From Xenorhabdus eapokensis (lineage in GTDB: Bacteria > Pseudomonadota > Gammaproteobacteria > Enterobacterales > Enterobacteriaceae), in NCBI RefSeq assembly GCF_001908105.1, contig NZ_MKGQ01000018.1, forward strand, positions 1 to 64,000: 64,000 bases of DNA. Reading direction: 5' to 3'. The position numbers and the translations under genes are program-made. A model generated the notes under the pieces. The model ran no database searches. It was not told the DNA's origin and saw only the letters and a list, made by a program, of their open reading frames with translations. Numbering within the stretch: position 1 is the stretch's first letter; every line of letters starts with the position of its first letter. This document shows positions 25,711 to 34,536 of the stretch, piece by piece.

Positions 25711-25744
25711 AACTCACTGTTGGCGAAAGCTGGCAGTGAGTTTT
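25711..25744 (+). terminator. Terminator after S1 protease gene (copy 2)
   Basis: Stem AACTCACTGTTGGC / GCTGGCAGTGAGTT with GAAA loop and a T run. Same sequence as copy 1 except the loop and outer bases. Confidence 0.85.
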
Positions 25745-25755
25745 CCTTCATATTT

Positions 25756-26502
25756 TCATTTATTTTTGCTTACGATAAAAATCATTTCTTCTGATTGCTC
25801 ATGATAAGTTTCTCCTTGCCAGTTACCGAATACGTTTGTCGTAATTAAATTCGCGTCAGCGAGTGCTTGCTGGATCTCCGCAAAACTGGCAAATGTAATA
25901 GCCGAAAATGCCTGGTATTCCTGCTTGTTGTTTAAAATTTGATAGTAAGTGCCGTAAATAACCGTCGTATTGTGAACTCGATAATCATTCCATGCCAAGA
26001 TAGGGCCTAATATTGGATGGATAAACTCACGTTTAGAGTCTGTTTTTGTCCAACTCAACCACTCTTTTGCTAAAGGATTACGGCTGTCAAAAATACACTT
26101 TCCCCCTTCAGCCAAGTGTTCATAAATCCGTTTAAGTACTGCAACTCGATCTTGATGAGTTAGGAACACTTGAAAAACGTGGCCGGATAAAATGATTAAG
26201 TCGAATTTCTGAAATAATGCCAACTGCTTAGCATCGGATTGTACCCAAGTGACCTGTGATCCTGCTGGTTTGGTTTTAGCGATATCCAGCATAGAGTCGG
26301 CAATATCACAGCCAAATACCACTTTATTGGGATAAGTTAGGACAATTTTATTAGTGAGCGTTCCCGTGCCACAACCCAGATCTAAAATAGCATGTGCATT
26401 TTTGGCAAGTTCGACATAATAGTCGTAACCCGGTCCCCATTCGTTATCGAAATCATAAAACTGAGCTAAGTTGCTGTCCTGATAGAGTCGATCAATTTTC
26501 AT
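25756..26502 (-). CDS. Class I SAM-dependent methyltransferase
   Basis: 248 residues. SAM-binding motif I HAILDLGCGTGTLTNKI near residues 36-52, acidic motif II VVFGCDIADSMLDIAKTKP, and DLIILSGHVFQVFLTHQDR as motif IV. A small-molecule methyltransferase by its insertions; substrate unknown. Divergent from the MFS gene with 40 bases between starts, so the two share a promoter region. Confidence 0.87.
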   Translation of the reverse strand: MKIDRLYQDSNLAQFYDFDNEWGPGYDYYVELAKNAHAILDLGCGTGTLTNKIVLTYPNKVVFGCDIADSMLDIAKTKPAGSQVTWVQSDAKQLALFQKFDLIILSGHVFQVFLTHQDRVAVLKRIYEHLAEGGKCIFDSRNPLAKEWLSWTKTDSKREFIHPILGPILAWNDYRVHNTTVIYGTYYQILNNKQEYQAFSAITFASFAEIQQALADANLITTNVFGNWQGETYHEQSEEMIFIVSKNK

Positions 26503-26542
26503 TAAATACCAATCCCATTCTTATATCCAAGGAGGCTCAAAT

Positions 26543-27742
26543 ATGCCACCACGTACTGTTTTATCTATGATGCTATTTATATTTTCACTTATTGTATTTT
26601 TCATTGGTGCGACGGAATTTATGTTATCACCCATGCTTAAACCTTTGGCTGAGGCATTTAAAACAACAACAAACAAGGCTACTTGGCTGGTTTCTGGTTA
26701 TGCCCTCGCCTATGCACTGACAGCTCCTATTTTTGGTTGGTTGTCTGATCGGATCAGTCGACGCAAATTATTGCTGGTCTCCTTGCTGTTTTTTTTCCTT
26801 GATGGATTAGCATTGACGATAGCTCCTAATCTGGAGATTGCAATTGGCTTACGTATTTTGGGTGGTATTGCTTCTGCCGCTTTAATTCCGACTATTTTTG
26901 CGCTGGTTGCAGAACTTTTTCCACCTTATAAACAGGCGGCGGCGATGGGCATTGTTATGCTTGGTATGACAGCCGGAATTGCAGGAGGCCCTATTTTTGC
27001 CGGTGTTTTAACAGAGTTATTTTACTGGCAGTTACCATTTTTAGTGAGTGCAGCAGGTTGTCTTCTGCTCTATGTTTTAAGTAAAAAAGTTTTAAGCAAA
27101 AAATACATTTCAAACCAGATTAATACCCTAAAAACAGTTCATACAACGGCGACATTTCAATCAATGTTTCAATTTGGATATCAAGGAAAATTAATACGCC
27201 CTCTTATGGCAAAAGGATTTTGGAATGGTACAGCAGTATCTGCTTTTATATTAACTGGAGAGATTTTAAGACATCATTACGATCTGGGAACAGGGGCTGT
27301 TGGTATCTCTGTTTCTGCATTTGGTATCGGGCTTGGTTTGGGTAATTTATCCGTAAGTCTTGTGAAGTCTCTGAATATCAGAGATGAATGTGCACTTTTG
27401 TCGGCAATAGTCTTACTTTTCATCACCTGTTCTGCATTTATGCTATTGCCGCTGTCTTTGCTTTTTAGTTTAGCTTGTCTGGTATTATGGGGATATACAC
27501 TCGGCCTTGCTGCTCCGATAAGCACTTCGATTCTGGCCAATCGGGCACAGCAAAGTAAAGGTCAAATATTAGCTATCTCAGAAAGCCTAAACAATCTAAC
27601 TATTCTGTTTTTACTTCCAATAGTGACTATGTCGCTGACACAATACGGCACTGTTGTAGCCATGATGATACTGGCAGGATGTTTTATCGTGGCAATTGGG
27701 TTAACGTTGAAAGATGTATTGGTGACAGCGTCACTAAATTAA
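26543..27742 (+). CDS. MFS transporter (drug/metabolite efflux)
   Basis: 399 residues, twelve membrane helices. Motif A GWLSDRISRRKLLLVSLLFF between TM2 and TM3 and the TM5 motif MGIVMLGMTAGIAGGPIFAG (antiporter type) are clear. Start has CCAAGGAGG. Likely exports a drug or a product made by neighbouring methyltransferases, though no cluster product can be named. Confidence 0.88.
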   Translation: MPPRTVLSMMLFIFSLIVFFIGATEFMLSPMLKPLAEAFKTTTNKATWLVSGYALAYALTAPIFGWLSDRISRRKLLLVSLLFFFLDGLALTIAPNLEIAIGLRILGGIASAALIPTIFALVAELFPPYKQAAAMGIVMLGMTAGIAGGPIFAGVLTELFYWQLPFLVSAAGCLLLYVLSKKVLSKKYISNQINTLKTVHTTATFQSMFQFGYQGKLIRPLMAKGFWNGTAVSAFILTGEILRHHYDLGTGAVGISVSAFGIGLGLGNLSVSLVKSLNIRDECALLSAIVLLFITCSAFMLLPLSLLFSLACLVLWGYTLGLAAPISTSILANRAQQSKGQILAISESLNNLTILFLLPIVTMSLTQYGTVVAMMILAGCFIVAIGLTLKDVLVTASLN

Positions 27743-27900
27743 AGACACTCACATCTCAATGAGATGCGTTTCATTTACTATTAATTGCGTATTATCATGA
27801 TATCCCTATTATCCTTGATACAAAACGTGGGGATATCGGTAGTACTGCAGAGCAGCCATTTTAGATTATAAAGACAGAGGTATTATAAGGAGTAAATATT

Positions 27901-28680
27901 GTGTCAATGAACTTTCATGCTCCAGAAAATAGGCATACTTACCTTGGCCGTGAAACTCAACCAGAATGGTTCGATTTAATGCAAAAGCTGGTGGATCCAC
28001 ACGATAAGGAAATCGCGGATATTGGTTGTGGTGGAGGTATTTATTCTTTGGCATGGCGAAAAATGGGCGCTAAAAAAGTCACTTGCGTTGATTTTTCTCA
28101 GCAAATGCTGGCTGATGCAGCGGAAAATACCCAAGGTTTGCCAAATTTTGTTCTCAAACAAGGTGATGCTCTTTGCACTGGTTTACCTGATAGCTGTCAG
28201 GATATTGTCTTTGAAAGAGCGCTTATCCACCATATCAGTCAGGAAAATAGAACCTCTTGTTTTGCTGAAGCCTATCGTTTATTGCGCCCTGGCGGAATGT
28301 ATATTTTGCAGGACAGAACGTTGCAAGATATCCAACGTCCAGGATCACCTGAACATATTCGTGGTTATATCTTTGATATTTATCCTCACTTGCAAAATTT
28401 TGAAAATCAACGCAGGCCAAACAATATTGAAGTGATCGATGGATTACAATCCGTTGGTTTTAAACAAGTGAAGGTATTTTCTCTTTTGGAAAAATACACT
28501 ATCTATAAAAATTTTTCACAGTTAGCCACAGGTTTTCAGGCGCGCAAGAGTCGATCTATTTTGCATGAATTAAGTGATGAAGAAATAGCTCATCTAGTCA
28601 GGCATATTGAAAAATCGTTGGATACTAAGACGGATATTGTTGAGAAAGATTTTTGGACGATATGGACAGGGATAAAATGA
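27901..28680 (+). CDS. Class I SAM-dependent methyltransferase
   Basis: 259 residues. Motif I KEIADIGCGGGIYSLAWRKM, motif II KKVTCVDFSQQMLADAAENT, motif IV IVFERALIHHISQENRTSC, post-motif LLRPGGMYILQDRT. The UbiE/MenG-like layout suggests a small-molecule substrate. GTG start at 27901 is set by AAGGAG eight bases upstream. Unrelated in sequence detail to the methyltransferase at 25756. Confidence 0.85.
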   Translation: MSMNFHAPENRHTYLGRETQPEWFDLMQKLVDPHDKEIADIGCGGGIYSLAWRKMGAKKVTCVDFSQQMLADAAENTQGLPNFVLKQGDALCTGLPDSCQDIVFERALIHHISQENRTSCFAEAYRLLRPGGMYILQDRTLQDIQRPGSPEHIRGYIFDIYPHLQNFENQRRPNNIEVIDGLQSVGFKQVKVFSLLEKYTIYKNFSQLATGFQARKSRSILHELSDEEIAHLVRHIEKSLDTKTDIVEKDFWTIWTGIK

Positions 28681-28697
28681 TAGAAAGGATCTGCGAC

Positions 28698-28763
28698 GGA
28701 CGCTCCTGTCGTTAACAAATATCGCCATTTTAGGCGAGCTTGATAACTTGATGTGGAGCGTCC
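28698..28763. other. Nested three-level hairpin between convergent genes
   Basis: Outer arms GGACGCTCC (28698-28706) and GGAGCGTCC (28755-28763), middle arms GTTA / TAAC, and an inner hairpin TCGCC-ATTTTA-GGCGA. No long T run follows on either strand. It lies between the convergent methyltransferase and radical SAM genes, so it may end both transcripts, or be a small mobile palindromic element. Confidence 0.55.
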
Positions 28764-28810
28764 ATCTTATGAACTCAAATTAATATGAATTATGACGTAA
28801 TAGTAACACA

Positions 28811-29695
28811 TTACATAATTCGATATTTATTACGAATATCTCTAACCTGAGATTTTAGTTGCCCGCAACCCCCGAAAATTTCTGTGCCATCACTGATGTC
28901 TGATATGCACTGAAAACCTGCTTCGATAAGTGCCTTGGCAAAATATGGCATCTTGCCTGAAGGATTCAATGTTATTCCATTGATATCACTAACTTCATTT
29001 AAGTATTTTAACTTGATAATGAACGTGTCTTTATCCACCAGATCTTTTAACCGTGCCAAATCCTCTTGTGAGTCATTTATTCCTTCTAACATCAGATAAT
29101 TGACAATAACAGGAACACCTGTACGGTGATGATACTCTGAAAAATGGCCAAGCAGATCTTTGATACCAAATTTCGCTTTTGATGGAATCAGCATATTGCG
29201 CTGTTCGTCTGTTGTGGCATGAAGAGAGATAGAAATCATATCAAGCGGAAGATCATAAATTTTATCTCCAGCGTGACGAATACCCACAGTCGTCAGTGTC
29301 ACCCTATTTGCCAGTGTTTGTTTTTTGAACTCGGTTATTGCGTCGCTGATCTCTTTTAGATTCAACATTGGCTCACCCATTCCAGCAAATAATATCGTAT
29401 TAAGATTTTGATTATCCCTCAAAGCCCCTGAATGCAACAAATGTTCATGACATAACAAAACCTGTTGTACTATTTGTTCTGTTGTCATATTTCCCAACGG
29501 TTGTTGCCTACCGGTTTCACAGAACACGCAACCGACAGCACAACCGTATTGACTAGATATACAGAGATAAGGCAAATGTTGATCTGTATGAATAAAGAAA
29601 GTTGATTCAACACTTTTTCTTAAATCGAAGTCACTTGCTGATAGCAGATATTTCTTGGAGCCATTTTCTGACTCCACTATTTCGCTGATTTTCAT
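28811..29695 (-). CDS. Shortened RlmN/Cfr-type radical SAM enzyme
   Basis: 294 residues. Radical SAM cluster motif C52-x3-C56-x2-C59 (GCAVGCVFCETG). The two further cysteines of the RlmN/Cfr methyl-transfer mechanism are kept: Cys45 in LCISSQYG and Cys277 in GGCGQL. Other family blocks: LFAGMGEPMLNLKEI and SISLHATTDEQRNMLIPS. RlmN and Cfr (about 350-400 residues) methylate C2 or C8 of an adenosine in 23S rRNA or tRNA. Here only about 44 residues precede Cys45, so the N-terminal RNA-recognition domain is missing. It is therefore probably not the housekeeping RlmN. Last gene of a three-gene leftward operon, 12 bases after its neighbour, with GAAGGTG before the ATG. Confidence 0.85.
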   Translation of the reverse strand: MKISEIVESENGSKKYLLSASDFDLRKSVESTFFIHTDQHLPYLCISSQYGCAVGCVFCETGRQQPLGNMTTEQIVQQVLLCHEHLLHSGALRDNQNLNTILFAGMGEPMLNLKEISDAITEFKKQTLANRVTLTTVGIRHAGDKIYDLPLDMISISLHATTDEQRNMLIPSKAKFGIKDLLGHFSEYHHRTGVPVIVNYLMLEGINDSQEDLARLKDLVDKDTFIIKLKYLNEVSDINGITLNPSGKMPYFAKALIEAGFQCISDISDGTEIFGGCGQLKSQVRDIRNKYRIM

Positions 29696-29707
29696 TTTTA
29701 CACCTTC

Positions 29708-30703
29708 TCAATGTTTAGCACGGCGATGCATATCAGAGACTCCGCACATTTTGGGACTAGACAGTGGCAAATTAGATTGCATGACCTCTTGATGCGTTTT
29801 AACGGGATCAAGGAATAATTGATGAATTTCATCTATATTCAGTTCGGAAAAATAACTACTATTAATTCCTTGATAATCTTCTGGAACAGTGGTTGTGGTA
29901 GGAAAAACAAGTTGATCAGGATATAAACGGCCGCTCCAAAATTGGTCACCTTTATCTAATGGCCTGACCATACTAGGCTCAACAACCTCAGAAATTTTAG
30001 CGCTGTCAGGAAATCGCAGGCTGTTTTCGGCGGCTGGATAATCATGAATAACCATCCAATCGACAATATTTTGCTGTCGTTCCATGAGTGTAATATCTTT
30101 AAAAAATGCTGTTAAAACAATCGGAATAACTATCCCGCCTGTATTGCGATAATATTCAATAAAGTCGAGCCGTTTCTGTAATTGCTCATTAGTATCTAGC
30201 GCACTGACAGAAACTCTCATCTCAGCCTTAACTGCAACCAAACGTTGCGCAACTTCATCAGTCATTTTTTTAAAGGATTTGGTGATAAAGATCATTAGTA
30301 ACCCTTCTTCTCGTGCTAATTCAGCCATTCGTGTCGATAATGGCCAATTCCATGAAGGGTCACTATTCCATCCACATCTGATGTATTTTTGTGAATCAGG
30401 TAATGCTTTTAGATCACAAGAGAAAATATTTTCATCCAAAAGATTATCGATTCGTTTACCAAAGTCGATACCATTTTCCCAACTGGAGATGGCGGAAAAA
30501 CACATTCCATAACAAGCCATACTTTCTGGTAAACAACCCGTTACCACATCTGTGGTTAAGCTATTAAATGGCAAATCACCAGCGATTCCTGCCCTGATTA
30601 ACATAGGTTCAGCCGGACTTAGTTCGCGCCCTTGAGTATATTTTCGATTACTGTTTCTAACCAATTGAGTAATGGATTTTTCTTGTTCTTTAGTAAGGTT
30701 CAT
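29708..30703 (-). CDS. Cysteine-motif protein resembling the Gp88 family
   Basis: 331 residues, soluble. The N-terminal third carries C57-x6-C64-x3-C68 (VTGCLPESMACYGMCFS), similar to the CPxxxxxCxxxCYA motif of the Gp88 family of phage and bacterial proteins, which have a predicted radical-SAM-like barrel. Later segments (YIRCGWNSDPSWNWPLSTRM; LLMIFITKSF; RVSVSALD; IVIPIVLTAFF) alternate strands and helices as a TIM-like barrel would. No established reaction. The ATG at 30703 is chosen: GGGGGAG lies six bases upstream and the start is one base past the stop of the dioxygenase gene, implying translational coupling. Confidence 0.6.
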   Translation of the reverse strand: MNLTKEQEKSITQLVRNSNRKYTQGRELSPAEPMLIRAGIAGDLPFNSLTTDVVTGCLPESMACYGMCFSAISSWENGIDFGKRIDNLLDENIFSCDLKALPDSQKYIRCGWNSDPSWNWPLSTRMAELAREEGLLMIFITKSFKKMTDEVAQRLVAVKAEMRVSVSALDTNEQLQKRLDFIEYYRNTGGIVIPIVLTAFFKDITLMERQQNIVDWMVIHDYPAAENSLRFPDSAKISEVVEPSMVRPLDKGDQFWSGRLYPDQLVFPTTTTVPEDYQGINSSYFSELNIDEIHQLFLDPVKTHQEVMQSNLPLSSPKMCGVSDMHRRAKH

Positions 30704-30704
30704 A

Positions 30705-31550
30705 TCAAACTCCCCCAACAATCCAACCAGGTATTTCAGGTTGGTAAGATGTATCAGGATATATTTTCAATCCTTTGATAAATCTATTTCCGGTGAAACA
30801 TTCACGGCGGTGTAAAAGCTGGCTATTATCATATAGCAGCAAATCCCCCTCTTCCCATTGGTGTGAATAAATATTTTCTGGTGATAAAATCTTATCTAAA
30901 ATGGATTTTTTGAGAATGTCGGAGCTTGGTAAAATTTCTTCATCGCGGAAAAATGCGATAGTATTTTCACTGACATAAACATAATGTTTTTTTGTTTGCA
31001 CATTTTCAAGAATGACAGGATGGGCAACTGTAATATGGGGCACATTGTCATGTGAAGATGCAGGCTGGCGAGTAGAATACAAGTTACTCAGTATTGACAC
31101 TTCATCATAGGTAAAAGCGAGATGATTTACTGATGTTGAAGCGAAAGAGGTATTACCACCGCTAAATTGCACGACTTCACCATATAAGATGCTAACTGAA
31201 GCCGGATTAATTCTAAACTCCTGATCAGAATGCCAATAATCGGTATCATTGCCGGCAAAACCCAGTAATTCACCTTGACTATCACGAAGATTAGTCAAAT
31301 AAGCGACATATTTTCGGTTGTCGGACAACGAAATTTTTCTGGCAGGTTCTTCGAGTTTTCCGCTTCCTATCTGTTTCGCAAAATTCACCAGTACTTCATC
31401 ATCCATCTTTTGATTCTTGAAAATCAACAGAGCATACTTTGATAAGCACAATTTTATTTCTTTATACTCTTCTGATGATAACTCTGAAACATTTTGGCAA
31501 GTTATATAAGCACCAAAACTTCCTTTAATAGGCTCAATTATAAGTGACAT
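30705..31550 (-). CDS. TauD/TfdA-family Fe(II)/2-oxoglutarate dioxygenase
   Basis: 281 residues. Iron-binding facial triad His107-x-Asp109 (TDYWHSDQEF) and distal His247 (LLHRRECF), with Arg256 (NRFIKG) placed to bind 2-oxoglutarate. Such enzymes hydroxylate, desaturate or cleave small molecules or amino acids using O2. First gene of the operon with the Gp88-like and RlmN-like genes, so it probably acts on the same substrate. TauD itself would sit beside taurine transport genes, which are absent, so taurine use is unlikely. Confidence 0.85.
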   Translation of the reverse strand: MSLIIEPIKGSFGAYITCQNVSELSSEEYKEIKLCLSKYALLIFKNQKMDDEVLVNFAKQIGSGKLEEPARKISLSDNRKYVAYLTNLRDSQGELLGFAGNDTDYWHSDQEFRINPASVSILYGEVVQFSGGNTSFASTSVNHLAFTYDEVSILSNLYSTRQPASSHDNVPHITVAHPVILENVQTKKHYVYVSENTIAFFRDEEILPSSDILKKSILDKILSPENIYSHQWEEGDLLLYDNSQLLHRRECFTGNRFIKGLKIYPDTSYQPEIPGWIVGGV

Positions 31551-32119
31551 ATATTGTCCCCATAAAAATATTTATTTTGTTAAACATTATTAGCTAGTGG
31601 TGATTACTGGTGGTTTTATCATTTTTATTGATGTTAACTCCTTTTTTGTTAAAAACATTAAATGTTGTAGCAGATATAACGTTATATCAAAATAACTGAA
31701 AGCAAAATGATAAGCATTGTTTAACTTATTACTTTATTATTTTTATTTTTAATAATATCAAATATACTTATATATTCATTTTTTAATGCTTTTAATCTTT
31801 AGCGAGATTCAATAATATTCTTTATGATCCTTATCTATCAGTTATATTTAATTAACTTATGAGAAATTATGAAAATGTTAATAAAACAATCTGACTTAAT
31901 ATTTAAAAATTAAATTTACAGTCTTATTGAATGCTAATTTTTTGATTTAAACATCAATAACTTCAGTTCGCATTTAAAATGTTTTTATTTTGTGATAATA
32001 ATCGCATTATTACTATCTGAAATAAAAAAGAGCTTACATCTACCTAAGCTCTTTTTTGAGTTAAAAAATTATTTTTCAATTAATTAAACAATATCGCTGA
32101 ATATTTAATCTTGTGTTTA
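31551..32119. other. AT-rich intergenic region with promoter of the dioxygenase operon
   Basis: About 570 bases, strongly AT-rich, no convincing gene. It holds the promoter of the leftward dioxygenase operon and ends with the terminator of the tyrosine decarboxylase gene. AT-richness of this kind is typical of H-NS-silenced acquired DNA. Confidence 0.5.
32024..32057. terminator. Terminator after the tyrosine decarboxylase gene
   Basis: Perfect stem AAAAAAGAGCTTA / TAAGCTCTTTTTT with an eight-base loop. On the minus strand it follows the decarboxylase gene and ends in a T run; it is symmetrical and may work in both directions. Confidence 0.85.
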
Positions 32120-34069
32120 TTAACTAATAAATGAAACTTCTAATTCTAGTTTAGAACGAGATTTTTTCTCTTCTTCATCAATAACTTGGCTCAATTTTTT
32201 AACAAAGATAGCTTGAAGCTGCTGCCAGAATTCTTCAAAATGCTCTTCATTGCGTAAACAATAAGTCATTACCGCTGCTCTCAGCACATAGATATTGCGA
32301 ACTTTCTCCCATTCACTACGGCTAAAACCACATTTCTCGGTATAATGCCACGGTGTATCACCATATTCTTTATAATCTAATATGGTTGATGATGTGAGAA
32401 AATCGTTGGTATAGGCACGTCCTGTGGAGTATGAACAAAGCTCGTATAGACGCTTGTTGAGCGCATTATGATTGCTCAGGCTTTCATTCCCCATTTCTTT
32501 GAACGTAAAGTTGATCATATGGAAATCAGGTGATGGAAAGATATGCACTTCAAATCGATGCTTACCGATTTCTATTGGTGGTAAGTTTGCTAATTTATTC
32601 AATAGCCTTTGTGCTGTAACAATGCCCGCCGCAATTATTTTCCCATATCCATTAATATTTAAAGGTAACAGACGATGGGCAGCCCAAAGTGCCGCTGCTG
32701 TTGCTCCCGATTTTGAACCTTCCATAATGGATGAACCTAGAATTCCTCGGCTGGTAGTATTTGTTTCATCATCATGGCCTTCAAATACATATGCTGCATG
32801 TGAAGAGATTAATTCGAGAATACGCTTATCTTTCATGCAAATAGCACCCGCTGCATATTGAATGAAGCCAACTTTATGCGGATCTACGGTAATCGAGTCA
32901 ACGTCTTTCAATGCTTTGAAGCTTTGGTAAACTTCAGGTTTTGGCCAACTCATATTTTCCGGTATGATCCCCACTGAACGGTGGTAACTGGCTAGTTCAT
33001 CATATTCTACAAATTCTCCCTGCTCATTCAGGAGCATGGAACATGCATATCCTGCATAGGCAGCATCAACGTGAATATAGAATGATTCGCCATAACGTTC
33101 TTCACACTCTTTCCTCAACGCAATAATTTCATCAATCCGATCAATGGCTCCAACTTCAGTCGTTCCCACCACGGCAATCATTGCCAGGATTGGTTCACCT
33201 TGTTCAATTAATTCAAAGGTAATTTTCCGCATTTGGGCAATGTCAGTTTGATAGTTTCCATTTACAGGTAATGGAATAATGTTTTCTTGGCCAATACCAA
33301 AAATATCTGCGGCCTTCATCCAAGAATAGTGCTTGGATTGTGGAACCAATAATTTGCCCAGAATTTCCGCTTTAGCTCCCATACCACGGCATGTCATATC
33401 GCGAATTTCTTCAAATAGTCCACGTTTTTGCAGTTCGGTAATAAGATCCAAAAGTTCAGCGGTTGGCATATTTTTCAATTGCCGGGATGTCTTATGTTCA
33501 ATGAGATCTTTTGCTTTAGGGTGTTGAGATATTGCAAAAGGCAATGTTTTTAAATTTCTGGCTACCCACAACCCTTCATAATTAGCCACTGTCCCTCCAG
33601 AAGTAATATGCCCCCAAGATTTTTGCTGGTCATAACCAAACATGCGGCACAGATCTAATCCTGATTCAAGCTCTAATTCTGTTGTTGTTGGGGATGCTTC
33701 ATAGCTACAGTTATTCGGGTTGTACATCATGGCCATAACGTAAGCAAGATTAGAAACCATTAAGGTATCACTGCTGATATGACCAAGATAACGGGGGGAG
33801 AAAAAAGGAATAGATGTATTTTTCAGTTTTGCTGACAACTGATTTAAGATCCCTTCTGTGCGATAAAGCGTTTCTCTATAGTTATGCTCATAGCGAGCAA
33901 CGGATGTTACCGAGGTTGAATCTTCGGGGTGAAAACCTGAACGCCAATGTAAATGTTCGCTCACTGCGTAATCCATCATCTCTCTAAAAAAGACAGCGTT
34001 TTCTGATTTTGGTCCCAAAAACAATGCATCTACATTTAAATTCGGATGAAATTGTTTAGTCATAATCAT
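32120..34069 (-). CDS. tyrDC: PLP-dependent tyrosine decarboxylase (bacterial TyrDC type)
   Basis: About 649 residues, the length of Enterococcus-type TyrDC rather than the shorter plant or animal enzymes. Conserved blocks: SPRYLGHISSDTLMVSNLAY, NNCSYEASPTTTELELESGL, WGHITSGGTVANYEGLWVAR, IHVDAAYAGYACSML, and the PLP lysine in ITVDPHKVGFIQYAAGAI; then EGSKSGATAAALWAAHRLLP. It should convert tyrosine (perhaps also phenylalanine or Dopa) to the amine and CO2. Enterococcal loci add a tyrosine/tyramine antiporter; none is adjacent here, arguing against simple acid resistance and for amine supply to a biosynthetic pathway. ATG at 34069 or 34063; AAGG lies upstream. Confidence 0.9.
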   Translation of the reverse strand: MIMTKQFHPNLNVDALFLGPKSENAVFFREMMDYAVSEHLHWRSGFHPEDSTSVTSVARYEHNYRETLYRTEGILNQLSAKLKNTSIPFFSPRYLGHISSDTLMVSNLAYVMAMMYNPNNCSYEASPTTTELELESGLDLCRMFGYDQQKSWGHITSGGTVANYEGLWVARNLKTLPFAISQHPKAKDLIEHKTSRQLKNMPTAELLDLITELQKRGLFEEIRDMTCRGMGAKAEILGKLLVPQSKHYSWMKAADIFGIGQENIIPLPVNGNYQTDIAQMRKITFELIEQGEPILAMIAVVGTTEVGAIDRIDEIIALRKECEERYGESFYIHVDAAYAGYACSMLLNEQGEFVEYDELASYHRSVGIIPENMSWPKPEVYQSFKALKDVDSITVDPHKVGFIQYAAGAICMKDKRILELISSHAAYVFEGHDDETNTTSRGILGSSIMEGSKSGATAAALWAAHRLLPLNINGYGKIIAAGIVTAQRLLNKLANLPPIEIGKHRFEVHIFPSPDFHMINFTFKEMGNESLSNHNALNKRLYELCSYSTGRAYTNDFLTSSTILDYKEYGDTPWHYTEKCGFSRSEWEKVRNIYVLRAAVMTYCLRNEEHFEEFWQQLQAIFVKKLSQVIDEEEKKSRSKLELEVSFIS

Positions 34070-34536
34070 GTAACCTTTTAATTGATTCTTTTTTATCTTG
34101 TCTTATATTAAATTTTTATAAAATTATTAATATATTTGTTTTTATTTTCTGTTTTAACGGCAAATGCCTTGCGGAGATGATAAAATCCCCACAATAACTG
34201 ACAGAAAATAAGTTGTTTGATTTTCGATCATTGCAATTGCATAAAAAACATTCTGCAATGTTATGCCGAATAAATCTATTTTATATAGATATGAAAAATA
34301 ATTCTTATATTATTGATAATAAGTTAATAATTAACTTTAATTTTGTGCGCTACCACAAAGAAATGAAAATAATATCCTATAGTATATAGATGGAAATATT
34401 TCCATTGAAACTATAAGTGTGGTTACTTTAATGCCTAATGGAAACTGTTACGTTGTCACAGTTTCCATTATATAGAAAGAAGAGTGGAAAGAATGGGATA
34501 GTCAATTGAGACAGTATGAATTATCTATCATACGTT
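34070..34536. other. Intergenic region with two inverted repeats sharing an AATGGAAA motif
   Basis: This 467-base gap lies between the leftward decarboxylase gene and the upstream leftward DmsC-like gene. It holds a 16-bp palindrome ATGGAAATATTTCCAT (34390-34405) and a 13-bp inverted repeat TAATGGAAACTGT / ACAGTTTCCATTA (34436-34470). The latter is a possible terminator of the DmsC-like gene, but no T run follows. No gene seen. Confidence 0.55.

Noticed and set aside
30705..31550. Taurine dioxygenase TauD proper
   Set aside because: Family triad is present but no tauABC genes are near and the operon partners point to another substrate.
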